A DNA stretch of 64,000 bases, taken from Myxococcales bacterium (GTDB lineage: Bacteria; Myxococcota_A; Polyangia; Nannocystales; Nannocystaceae). The translations under genes were made by a program, and so were the position numbers. Below the pieces are notes generated by a model. That model saw only the letters and a list, made by a program, of their open reading frames with translations, did no database searches and was not told the origin of the DNA. Below, piece after piece: positions 17,018 to 25,076 of this stretch. Location: NCBI GenBank assembly GCA_020633295.1, contig JACKDW010000016.1:1-64000 (forward strand), read 5' to 3'. Numbering within the stretch: the stretch's first letter is position 1; each line of letters begins with the position of its first letter.

Positions 17018-17686
17018 ATGAACGCGCCCCCACTTCGACCGCTCCGCGCGCTGCTGCTCGACGCGGCCGGCACGCTGCTGCACCCCGCAGAGCCGGTCGC
17101 GGCGGTGTACGCCCGAACCGCGCGCGAGTTCGGAGGCTCGCGGGAGCCGCCTGAGATCGCGTCGCGCATGCGCGCGGCCATGGCCGACCGCTCGCTCCGC
17201 GCGGGTCGACGTCGCGAGCCGAGCTGGCGCGAGTTCTGGCGCGAGGTCGTCGCGCGCTCAACCGGGGTCGAGGACCCGCGCCTGCTGACCGCGCTCTATG
17301 ATCACTTCGCCTCGCCGGCGGCCTGGGAGCTCGCCGCCGGCGCCCAGTCGTGCTGCGCGGGCGCGCGGGCGCGCGGGCTGCGAGTCGCGGTCGTCTCCAA
17401 CTGGGACACGCGCCTGCGGCCGCTGCTCGAGGCGCTCGGGGTGATGGACTGGATCGACTTGGCGCTGATCTCCGGCGAGCTCGGCGTCGAGAAGCCGGAC
17501 GCGGAGATCTTCGCGCGCGCCTGCGCGGCGCTCGGGGTCACGCCCGCCGAGGCGCTGCACGTCGGCGACAGCCGCGGCGCCGACGTCGAGGGGGCGCGCG
17601 CGGCGGGCTGTCGCGCGCTGCGCTTCGGCGGCGAGCTGCGCAGCTTCGCGGAGCTGAGCGCACGCCTCGCGCGCGAGACGCCGTAA
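17018..17686 (+). CDS. HAD-superfamily hydrolase (HDHD3-like)
   Basis: 222 residues with the HAD core. Motif I is LLLDAAGTLL, where the second Asp of the usual DxDGT is replaced by Ala, as in HDHD3-like members. Motif II is VVSNWDTR, the motif III Lys is in GVEKPDAEIF, and motif IV is HVGDSRGADVEGARAAG. The cap is helical, between motifs I and II. It is a likely small-molecule phosphatase of unknown substrate. Loss of the second Asp may reduce phosphatase activity. It lies 22 nt after the IMPase gene and ends at a two-sided hairpin facing a convergent gene. Confidence 0.8.
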   Translation: MNAPPLRPLRALLLDAAGTLLHPAEPVAAVYARTAREFGGSREPPEIASRMRAAMADRSLRAGRRREPSWREFWREVVARSTGVEDPRLLTALYDHFASPAAWELAAGAQSCCAGARARGLRVAVVSNWDTRLRPLLEALGVMDWIDLALISGELGVEKPDAEIFARACAALGVTPAEALHVGDSRGADVEGARAAGCRALRFGGELRSFAELSARLARETP

Positions 17687-17694
17687 CCAACGAC

Positions 17695-17753
17695 AACGGC
17701 CAGCCGACGCTCCGACGACCCCGTGGGGTCGACGCGAGGTCGAGCTGGCCGTT
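17695..17753. terminator. Long inverted repeat between convergent genes
   Basis: AACGGCCAGC (17695-17704) pairs with GCTGGCCGTT (17744-17753). The loop holds a smaller CGACCCC/GGGGTCG hairpin. It sits between the HAD gene stop (17686) and the convergent gene end (17768), and could stop transcription from both sides. Confidence 0.6.
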
Positions 17754-17767
17754 TGGACAGTCACGCG

Positions 17768-18148
17768 CTAGGAGGGACCACCCTCGGTGGGCTTGCGGAA
17801 CTCGATGCCGACGACGCAGCGCGAGCCGCTGGTGCCGGGGAGATACTTCGGCACGATCGCCACGTCGGAGTTGTTGAGCGCGCGCGCGAGCAGCTCAACC
17901 TGGCTCGTCGACAGGTTCATGTGTGAGCACTTCGTGCCGCCAAAGTAATACTGGCGGAGCGTGCCCCCCTGCTCGCGGACCTTCAGCTCGCCCCGGCGGT
18001 TGGTGTAGAGGGTGCTCGAGCTGCTGTATACGGTGAGCGACTCGACGGTGCCCTCGGCGCCGTTCGTGTCCGCGTAGGCGACCGCGGCGGGAATAGCGAC
18101 CGCAGCGCCGAGGAGCACGGGGAGAACCTGCTTGAGACGTAGACGCAT
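17768..18148 (-). CDS. Small exported protein of unknown function
   Basis: 126 residues. A classical signal peptide (MRLRLKQVLPVLLGAAVAIP..AVAYA) is followed by about 100 polar residues with two Cys (KCSHMN and SRCVVGIEF) that could form a disulfide. No domain is recognised. ATG 18148 was preferred to the longer frame because the signal peptide starts there and AGGTCAGGT lies just upstream. It is probably periplasmic or secreted. It is a single-gene unit. Confidence 0.65.
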   Translation of the reverse strand: MRLRLKQVLPVLLGAAVAIPAAVAYADTNGAEGTVESLTVYSSSSTLYTNRRGELKVREQGGTLRQYYFGGTKCSHMNLSTSQVELLARALNNSDVAIVPKYLPGTSGSRCVVGIEFRKPTEGGPS

Positions 18149-18458
18149 GACCTGACCTTTCCGGGGCTGTTTGACTAACCGTCGCCTTGGACTCGGGAGC
18201 GCGCGTCGTGATTCAGCGCGGGGCGGCTTCGCCCCGTGAGCGGACTCCACAGCGGACGCCGGGCCGGTTGCATAACACACCGCGCGAGTGCGGGGCGCTC
18301 GTCCCCACGCGAGCGCGCCGCGTCGAGCGGAGAGATCGCTCCGTGTTGGGCGACACGGCCGATGCGACGCGTAAAGCCGAGTCGCGCGTTTCCGCCCGAT
18401 CCACGCGAGAATCCGCGAACGCCCCGGACACCCTCGTTCAATGGTCCGACGCTCGAAC
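18149..18458. other. Gene-free stretch upstream of the small exported protein
   Basis: About 310 bp between the end of the cytochrome gene and the start of the exported protein, both on the minus strand. It should hold the exported protein's promoter, but no convincing -35/-10 pair or repeat stands out. Confidence 0.5.
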
Positions 18459-20192
18459 CTAGGGCGTCGCGTCTTCTTCAGACGTGGACGCGGGCGCGCC
18501 TTGCTCGACGATGAACTGCGCCAGCGCGGCGATCTCGTCCTCGCTGAGCTTGTCCTTGTACTTCGGCATCTCGGCCGCGTCCGCGAACAGATCCGGCGCG
18601 GAGGAGTCCGCGATCACGCGCTGGATCCATTCGAGGGTGCCGCGGCCCGCGAGCGTCGGCGCGGCGCCCTCGGCCTTGCGCTCGAGCTCGTGACAGCCGT
18701 TGCACTCGAGCGTGTCGTCCCACAGCGCCTTGCCGCGCGACGCCTTCGCGTCGTCGATGTCCTTCGCGTCGCCGCGCAGCGAGTAGAGGTACTCGACCGT
18801 CGCCCACAGGTCCTCGTCGGACACGTCGCTCGCGGGCAGCGGCTCCATCGCGTTGTGCTCCTTGGTGCCGCCGAAGAAGCGCTTGGCGGTCGGGTCGCGC
18901 ACCAGGTCGAAGAGCCACCGGCGCTCGCTGTAGCCGTCGAAGGACGGCGCCTCCTGTCCGCCCTTGCCCTCGATCGTGTGGCAGGTCGCGCAGTGCTCCT
19001 TGAACAACGCGCGCACCTTGAAGTCGGGGTCGTTCTCCCACACGACCGTCGCGGCGAGCGCGGGGACTCCCTCGGCCGCCAGCGCGCGCGCGCGCGCGGC
19101 GTCCTGCAGCGCCGCCTCGTGGGCCTTCTGATACTTCTCGTTGCCGGCGTCGTCGACGATCGCGATCGCCGTCAGCGCGACCACGCCGGCCATCACGGCG
19201 CCGACGAAGGCGAGCACCCAGATCCGCCGCCGCGGGCTGCGGTCGGGCGCGCGGTCGAGGAGCGGGAGGGCGAACAACGCGGCCGTCACGGCGCCGGGGA
19301 TGATCGCGGTCGCGACGATCTGCAGCGGCCCCTCGAAGAACTTCACCAGCTGGTAGAGGAACAGGAAGTTCCACTCGGGCCGAGCCACGAACGCGGTCGT
19401 CGGATCCGCCGGCGCGTAGAGCTGGGCGCCGTGCGTGTAGACCGTCATGGCGATGAGCGCGGCGCCGGTCACCGCCATCGCGCCGACGTCGAGCACGCGC
19501 TGGTACGGCCAGTAGGGCTTGGTCTGGGCGCGCGCGGCCTCGTCGAGGCGCGCGGGCGGGGTCACGCCGTGCTTGCGCAGCGCGATCAGGTGCACCGCGA
19601 GCAACAGCGCGGTCGCCAGCGGCAGCAGGAACACGTGGATCGCGTAGAAGCGCGTGACCGTCAGGTTGCCGAGCTCGCCGCCGCCCTGCGCGAGGGTCTT
19701 CAACGGCTCGCCGCCAGGCAGCGAGCCGAGGATCCCCGTGCGCACCTGCGTGCCCCAGTAGGCGTTCTGATCCCACGGGAGCAGGTAGCCGCTCATCGAG
19801 AAGCCGAGCACGATCATGCCCATGAGCACGCCGCTCCACCAGATCAGCTCGCGCGGGCGGCGATACGCGCCCGTCCACACGACCTGAACGAAGTGCAAGA
19901 CGACGAGCACCACCATCGCCGACGAGGTGTGCAGGTGGAGCCCGCGGAGGAACCAGCCGGCCGTGACCTGATCCTGGATGTACGCGGTGCTCGCCCACGC
20001 GGTCGCGGTCGAGGGGCTGTAGTAGAGCGCGAGCAGGACGCCGAGCACGACCTCCTGCAGGAACAGGTACACGAGCACGGCGCCGAACACGTACTGCAGC
20101 CGCGGCCCGCCGGGGATGTCGGGGTTGGCGACGCGACGCGCCAGCGCGCGCGCGCCCATGCGCTCGTCGAGCCAGTCGATGATCCCCGCCAC
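18459..20192 (-). CDS. Cytochrome b fused to a di-heme cytochrome c (bc-complex core subunit)
   Basis: 577 residues. The N-terminal ~370 are a cytochrome b membrane domain with likely heme ligands in RGLHLHTSSAMVVLVVLHF and IHVFLLPLATALLLAVH and a quinol-site motif ARPEWNFLF (family PEWY, here PEWN). The C-terminal part carries two c-type heme sites, CATCH and CNGCH, with helices around them. The protein should therefore take electrons from quinol and pass them to an attached cytochrome c, replacing a separate cytochrome c1. GTG 20192 starts 2 nt after the Rieske gene's stop, so the two are translated together. The fusion order b then c-c is seen in some other lineages; electron acceptor unknown. 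Confidence 0.9.
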   Translation of the reverse strand: MAGIIDWLDERMGARALARRVANPDIPGGPRLQYVFGAVLVYLFLQEVVLGVLLALYYSPSTATAWASTAYIQDQVTAGWFLRGLHLHTSSAMVVLVVLHFVQVVWTGAYRRPRELIWWSGVLMGMIVLGFSMSGYLLPWDQNAYWGTQVRTGILGSLPGGEPLKTLAQGGGELGNLTVTRFYAIHVFLLPLATALLLAVHLIALRKHGVTPPARLDEAARAQTKPYWPYQRVLDVGAMAVTGAALIAMTVYTHGAQLYAPADPTTAFVARPEWNFLFLYQLVKFFEGPLQIVATAIIPGAVTAALFALPLLDRAPDRSPRRRIWVLAFVGAVMAGVVALTAIAIVDDAGNEKYQKAHEAALQDAARARALAAEGVPALAATVVWENDPDFKVRALFKEHCATCHTIEGKGGQEAPSFDGYSERRWLFDLVRDPTAKRFFGGTKEHNAMEPLPASDVSDEDLWATVEYLYSLRGDAKDIDDAKASRGKALWDDTLECNGCHELERKAEGAAPTLAGRGTLEWIQRVIADSSAPDLFADAAEMPKYKDKLSEDEIAALAQFIVEQGAPASTSEEDATP

Positions 20193-20194
20193 GG

Positions 20195-20767
20195 CTACGC
20201 CTCGACCTTCTCGCCGACGCCCTGACGGAAGCGCTGGTAGCGGATCGCCACGAGCCCGGCGTCCTGCTTGACCTCGAGGGTGTCGAGCCCGCGCGGCGAT
20301 GGACCCTCCACGGGCGTCCCGTCGAGATCGAACTCCGAGCGGTGACACGGGCAGCGGAACGCGCTGGCCTCCTCGTCGTACTCGATCGCGCAGCCGAGGT
20401 GCGGGCAGACGGTGGAGAACGCCTTGAGCTCGCCGTCGCGCTCGAGCACCCAGCACGAGCCGATCTTGACCTGGCGCTCGACGGCCCACGCGTCCCGGCG
20501 ATCGGCGTAGAGGTCGACCTTGATCGGGATCGTCGGTCCGAACTGGGCGCGCGACCCCGCCGCGATGAAGTCGCCGCCCGCCGAGGTGACGGCGCCGCGC
20601 AGCGGGAAGCCGACGAAGCCGAGCGCGGGCACCAGCGGCGCGACCACGAGGCCGCCCCCGAGCACGCTGACGCCGATCGCGAGCGCGCGTCGCCGCGACG
20701 GGTCCTCCGGCCCGCCCGCGCCCGCGTCATCACTCGGTGGTTGTGGCTCTCGATCGCGGTCGGACAT
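20195..20767 (-). CDS. qcrA: Rieske iron-sulfur subunit of the bc complex
   Basis: 190 residues. An N-terminal Arg-rich start (SRRRALAIG) and one membrane helix anchor the protein, with a possible Tat-type signal. A Rieske domain follows with both cluster motifs, CPHLGC (Cys, His) and CPCHRSEF (Cys, His). It moves electrons from quinol to the heme c of the partner. ATG 20767 has GAGG 6 nt upstream; GTG 20779 is less likely. It is the first gene of a two-gene operon with the cytochrome b/c fusion. The stop is 2 nt before the partner's GTG. Confidence 0.9.
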   Translation of the reverse strand: MSDRDREPQPPSDDAGAGGPEDPSRRRALAIGVSVLGGGLVVAPLVPALGFVGFPLRGAVTSAGGDFIAAGSRAQFGPTIPIKVDLYADRRDAWAVERQVKIGSCWVLERDGELKAFSTVCPHLGCAIEYDEEASAFRCPCHRSEFDLDGTPVEGPSPRGLDTLEVKQDAGLVAIRYQRFRQGVGEKVEA

Positions 20768-20958
20768 CTTCTGCCTCACTATCGCGTCGACAGCCGGCGC
20801 CGCGCAAACAACATCGCTATCGCGATCGTCGTGATGCTCACCTCGCGGTCCACGTGCAGGCGGCTGCGGTCCGCTCGTGATCCGACGTCGACGAACGCGC
20901 GCGGCCGTCCGCGTGTTACCGGTGTCGCGCCGCGACGGTTGTTGGTATGAGGAGCGCC

Positions 20959-21867
20959 ATGGACGCGCGACCTCCTCTGCTGCGCCCCGAGCCAGGCCCG
21001 CGCACGCTCAAGGTGACGCCCTGGGGCGGCCGCAGGCTCGCGCGGCTGCGCGGCGCCGCGAGCGAATACGCCGACGCGACCGTGGGCGAGTCGTGGGAGT
21101 TCTCGACGCTGCCCGGGCACGAGAGCCTCGCGCTCGGTCGTCCGCTCTCCGCCGTCCTCGGGGGGCCGCTGCCCTTCCTCGCCAAGCTCATCGACACCGC
21201 CACGCCGCTCAGCGTGCAGGTCCACCCCGACGACGACGCGGCGACGGGCACGCCCGGGAAAGAGGAGGCCTGGATCATCCTCGACGCGGAGCCGGGCGCG
21301 CGGGTGCTCGCCGGGCTCGCGCCCGGGGTCGACGCGCCGACGCTCGCGCGCGCGGTATCGCGTGCCAACGCCGACCCTTCGGCGCACGGGCGCGCGCTGC
21401 TGTCGTGCCTGCGCAGCGTGCCCGTGCGCGCCGGCATGGTCGTGCTGATCCCCGCGCGGACCGTGCACGCGATCGGCGGCGGCATCCTGCTCGCCGAGAT
21501 CCAGCAGCCGAGCGACTGCACCTACCGCCTGCACGACTACGGCAGCGAGCGCCCGATCCACGTCGAGCGCGCGCTGGCGACCCTCGACCCCGCAGCGCAG
21601 CCGCGGATCTGGGACCCCGCGGCGCGCGGGCCCGCGCGCTCGCGCCTGCACGGCAAGCACCTGCGCCTCGACGTGCTCGGACCAGGACGCCATGAGCTCC
21701 TCCTCGAGGTCGACCCCGCCCCGCCGCTGCTGCTCATCGCCCAGCGCGGCGCGTGTCAGATCGGGGCGCGCGAGACCCTCGCCGCCGGCGAGCTCGCGCT
21801 CGCGCTCGCCGGCCCGCTCGCGCTCACGGTCGAGGGACAGGTCGTCGCGGGCACGCTCGCGCGCTAG
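20959..21867 (+). CDS. manA: Mannose-6-phosphate isomerase, class I
   Basis: The enzyme converts mannose-6-P and fructose-6-P. It has the type I fold markers: the start VTPWGGRRLARLRG with VGESWEFSTLPGHES, the zinc-site region LSVQVHPDDDAA, a Glu in GKEEAWIIL, and IPARTVHAIGGGILLAEIQQPSDCTYRLHDYG near the active site. At ~302 residues it is a short form. ATG 20959 was chosen because GAGGAG lies 4 nt upstream; ATG 20947 is in frame too. It diverges from the Rieske operon across 190 bp and supplies sugar nucleotides for polysaccharide or glycan synthesis. Confidence 0.88.
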   Translation: MDARPPLLRPEPGPRTLKVTPWGGRRLARLRGAASEYADATVGESWEFSTLPGHESLALGRPLSAVLGGPLPFLAKLIDTATPLSVQVHPDDDAATGTPGKEEAWIILDAEPGARVLAGLAPGVDAPTLARAVSRANADPSAHGRALLSCLRSVPVRAGMVVLIPARTVHAIGGGILLAEIQQPSDCTYRLHDYGSERPIHVERALATLDPAAQPRIWDPAARGPARSRLHGKHLRLDVLGPGRHELLLEVDPAPPLLLIAQRGACQIGARETLAAGELALALAGPLALTVEGQVVAGTLAR

Positions 21868-21876
21868 CGACCTCGC

Positions 21877-22935
21877 TCAGGGCTCGAGCACCAGCTTGCC
21901 CACCGTCTGCCCCGACTCGAGGGCGCGGTGGGCCTCGGCGACGCGCGCGAGCGGATAGCAGGTGACCGCGGGGGCGCGCACGGACCCGTCCGCGAGCGCG
22001 GCGAGCAGCTGCTCGACGCCCTCGCGCAGCAGCGCGCGCTGCTCGAACAGGTACGAGAGGTTGAAGCCCATCACCGAGCGGTTCTCCTGGGTCAGCGCGA
22101 GCGGGTTGAACCGCGGCGTCCGCAGGTAGTTCCACGCGAGCCGCAGCCAGCGCGTGCGCCCGCCGTGCGGCAGCATCGTGTGGAAGCCGTAGACGATCAG
22201 GCGCCCCGTCGGCGCGAGGTGACGGTAGCTCTCGCGCAGGGTCTCGACGCCGTTGGCGTCGCACACGACTTCGAACCCGCCCGGCGCGCGCGCGCGCGCG
22301 ACGGTCCACAGCGGCTCGCGCGACTTGTCGATCACGACGTCGGCCCCGTGCGCGCGCGCGGCCTCGACCTTGTGGCTCGCGCCGACGACCCCGACGGCGA
22401 TACAACCTGCCCGTTTCGCCAGCTGCACGAGCATCCCGCCGACGCCGCCGGCGGCCGAGTGGATCAGCACGCGCGCCCCGGGGCGCGCGTCGCCCAGCTT
22501 GTGCAGCGCGTACCAGGCGGTGAGGAACACCGTCGGCAGCGCGGCCGCCTGCGCGGGCGTGAGGGTCGCGGGCGCGCGAAACACCTGCGCCGCCGGGACG
22601 TTGAGCAGCCCCGCGTAGCCGCCGAAGCGCGTCACGGCGACCGCGGGATCGCCCGGCGTCCAGCCCTCGCACGCAGCGCCCGCGGCGACGACCTCGCCCG
22701 CGACTTCGAAGCCCGGCGTGATCGGCCAGCCGACGTAGTCTCGCGCCGAGGCGTACAGCCCGCGCCGGACCAGGCAGTCGGCGTAGTTGACCCCGATCGC
22801 GCGCACGCGGATCTGCAGCTCGTCCGGGGCGGGCGCGCCTGGCTCCGCCGGCGCGATCGTCAAGCGCTCATAGCCCCCGGGCCGATGCACGATGACGCGC
22901 ACCGGCGGCGTCTCTTCGCGAGGTCGCTCGGACAC
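21877..22935 (-). CDS. Zinc-independent quinone oxidoreductase (MDR family)
   Basis: About 350 residues of the medium-chain dehydrogenase/reductase family. It has a GroES-like start (VRAIGVNYADCLVRRGLY), then ITPGFEVAGEVVAAG. The NADPH-binding motif is HSAAGGVGGMLVQLAKRAG. It lacks the structural zinc Cys set, which points to quinone oxidoreductase or VAT-1-like enzymes reducing quinones or enones. Start is uncertain: GTG 22935 or GTG 22902, with no ATG near. It converges on the manA gene with only 9 bp between stops and diverges from fumC. Confidence 0.85.
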   Translation of the reverse strand: MSERPREETPPVRVIVHRPGGYERLTIAPAEPGAPAPDELQIRVRAIGVNYADCLVRRGLYASARDYVGWPITPGFEVAGEVVAAGAACEGWTPGDPAVAVTRFGGYAGLLNVPAAQVFRAPATLTPAQAAALPTVFLTAWYALHKLGDARPGARVLIHSAAGGVGGMLVQLAKRAGCIAVGVVGASHKVEAARAHGADVVIDKSREPLWTVARARAPGGFEVVCDANGVETLRESYRHLAPTGRLIVYGFHTMLPHGGRTRWLRLAWNYLRTPRFNPLALTQENRSVMGFNLSYLFEQRALLREGVEQLLAALADGSVRAPAVTCYPLARVAEAHRALESGQTVGKLVLEP

Positions 22936-23096
22936 GGCGCGCAGCCTACCGCACCGGCGCCAGGCCGAGCCGCGCGCGCGCGGGAGCTCGCGGACGCGAG
23001 CCGTGACTTCAGCCACGCGCGCGGCGGGCCGCCGCGTCCGTCGAGCGCCGCGCCCGGGCGACGACCTGCGTGAATCGAGCTACCCTCGCGCCGTTC

Positions 23097-24521
23097 ATGA
23101 GCGCCGACAGCAAGACCTCCTCTCCCGCAACGCACCGCACCGAGACCGACAGCATGGGCCCGATCGAGGTCCCGCGTGATCGCTACTGGGGCGCGCAGAC
23201 GCAGCGCTCTCTGCATCACTTCAGCATCGGCACCGACCACTTCCCGCGCGCGATGATCCGCGCCCTGGGCGTGCTCAAGAAGGCCGCCGCGCTCGCCAAC
23301 GCCGAGCTCGAGCAGCTCCCGCAGGACCTGGTCGAGATGATCACCGCGGCCGCCGACGAGGTCATCGAGGGCAAGCTCGACGACCACTTCCCGCTGTTCG
23401 TCTGGCAGACCGGCAGCGGCACGCAGTCGAACATGAACACCAACGAGGTGATCTCGAACCGCGCGATCGAGCTCGCGGGCGGCGAGCTCGGCTCGAAGAC
23501 GCCGGTCCACCCCAACGACCACGTCAACCGCGGGCAGTCGTCCAACGACACGTTCCCGACCGCGATGCACATCGCCGCGGCCGAGCAGACCGTGCACCAC
23601 CTGCTGCCCCAGCTCGAGACGCTGCGCGCGACGCTGGCGGGCAAGGCCGAGGCCTTCGCCGACATCGTCAAGATCGGCCGCACCCACCTCCAGGACGCCA
23701 CGCCGGTCACGCTCGGGCAGGAGCTCTCGGGCCACGCGGCCCAGCTCGAGCTGGCGATCGAGGCGGTCAAGGCCACGCTGCCGCGCGTGTACGAGCTCGC
23801 GCTCGGCGGCACCGCCGTCGGCACCGGGCTCAACACCCACAAGGACTACGCGGTCAAGAGCGCCGCCCACATCGCCGCGCTGACCGAGCTGCCCTTCGTC
23901 ACCGCGCCCAACAAATTCGCCGCGCTCGCGGCCCACGACGCGCTCGTCAGCCTCCACGGCGCGCTCAAGACGACCGCCTGCGCGCTCATGAAGATCGCCA
24001 ACGACATCCGCTGGCTGGCCTCGGGCCCGCGCTGCGGCATCGGCGAGATCACGATCCCCGAGAACGAGCCCGGCTCGTCGATCATGCCCGGCAAGGTCAA
24101 CCCGACGCAGTGCGAGGCGCTCACCATGGTCTGCGCGCAGGTGCTCGGCAACGACGTCGCGGTCAACGTCGGCGGCATGAGCGGCAACTTCGAGCTCAAC
24201 GTGTTCAAGCCGCTGATCATCCACAACGTGCTGCACTCGCTGCGGCTGCTCGGCGACAGCGCCCACAACTTCGACCGCTTCTGCGCCCAGGGCATTGAGC
24301 CCAACGCCGAGCGCCTCGACGACAACCTGCGCAACAGCCTGATGCTGGTCACCGCCCTGAACCCGCACATCGGCTACGACAAGGCGGCGAAGATCGCCAA
24401 GAAGGCCTACGCCGACAAGACCACGCTCAAGCAGGCAGCGGTCGCGCTCGGCTACCTGACCGCCGAGCAATTCGACGAGTGGGTGAAGCCCGTCGAGATG
24501 ACGCGGCCCAACGCGGACTAG
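23097..24521 (+). CDS. fumC: Fumarate hydratase, class II
   Basis: The enzyme interconverts fumarate and malate in the TCA cycle. It shows all superfamily marks: the N-terminal GPIEVPRDRYWGAQTQRS, GSGTQSNMNTNEV, HPNDHVNRGQSSNDTFPTAMH, GRTHLQDATPVTLGQE and the signature GSSIMPGKVNPTQCEA. At 474 residues it has family length. ATG 23097 is preceded 11 nt upstream by a -10-like TACCCT (23080-23085) and no clear ribosome site. It stands alone between the divergent reductase and a gene-free stretch. Confidence 0.95.
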   Translation: MSADSKTSSPATHRTETDSMGPIEVPRDRYWGAQTQRSLHHFSIGTDHFPRAMIRALGVLKKAAALANAELEQLPQDLVEMITAAADEVIEGKLDDHFPLFVWQTGSGTQSNMNTNEVISNRAIELAGGELGSKTPVHPNDHVNRGQSSNDTFPTAMHIAAAEQTVHHLLPQLETLRATLAGKAEAFADIVKIGRTHLQDATPVTLGQELSGHAAQLELAIEAVKATLPRVYELALGGTAVGTGLNTHKDYAVKSAAHIAALTELPFVTAPNKFAALAAHDALVSLHGALKTTACALMKIANDIRWLASGPRCGIGEITIPENEPGSSIMPGKVNPTQCEALTMVCAQVLGNDVAVNVGGMSGNFELNVFKPLIIHNVLHSLRLLGDSAHNFDRFCAQGIEPNAERLDDNLRNSLMLVTALNPHIGYDKAAKIAKKAYADKTTLKQAAVALGYLTAEQFDEWVKPVEMTRPNAD

Positions 24522-25076
24522 CCGGTCGCCGCGCGCGCCGGCGCCGACGCGCCGACGCCGTTCACGTGATCCGACGACGAGCTCGATGGACGCGGCCTCG
24601 GCGTCCCGAAACGTCGTCGCGCCCCAGCGGCCTACTGGCCCGATCGAGTGGGACGTCGCGGCCGACCATCCGGCTGGCCCGCGACGGGTGACCACGCCGG
24701 TCGGCACACGCCGGTCCGCGCGCATGTACGGAAACCCCGAGCCCACCCGACGGCACCTCGCCCACCCGGCCTAAGGGTCCGCATCGATGCGCCTGAGCCG
24801 AGGCAGTGTTCCACACTACTGGCACAGCAATCGAAGTCCGGAACACGATCGCCGCCCCCTCACGAATCTGCGGAGCCAAGCGCGCAGGTACGCTGTTCTT
24901 GCGCTTTACAACGGAGATGCACCGACTCGAGTGTTGCGCTTTTCCCCAACCAGTCGCGATGGGGTCGACGCAGCGTCGGCGCCCACGGTGTGCTGAGGAG
25001 TGCCACCTGGTTGATCCGCCGAGCGCCGTTCAATACAGTGCATAGAGGCGTGCTCGCGCGCGGGGGTACAGACACG
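24522..25076. other. Gene-free stretch (~555 bp) upstream of the halogenase-like gene
   Basis: The halogenase frame stays open upstream to 24648, but those residues lack family resemblance and codon bias. Composition is less GC-rich after 24880. A possible promoter lies at 25011-25039. Nothing else is recognised. Confidence 0.6.
25011..25039 (+). promoter_or_regulatory. Putative promoter of the halogenase-like gene
   Basis: TTGATC (25011-25016), a 17-nt spacer, then TACAGT (25034-25039), about 37 nt before the ATG at 25077. Fits a sigma-70-type promoter. Confidence 0.45.

Noticed and set aside
18149..18458. Possible small RNA or tRNA gene in the gap
   Set aside because: No cloverleaf, conserved TTC-loop or strong hairpin was seen by eye.
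22860..24746. 628-residue ORF on the minus strand
   Set aside because: Antisense to fumC, which is certain by its GSSIMPGKVNP signature.
24648..25076. Upstream extension of the halogenase-like frame
   Set aside because: Residues before MNSIKENERADVIVLGGG lack family resemblance; the FAD fold starts at the later ATG.
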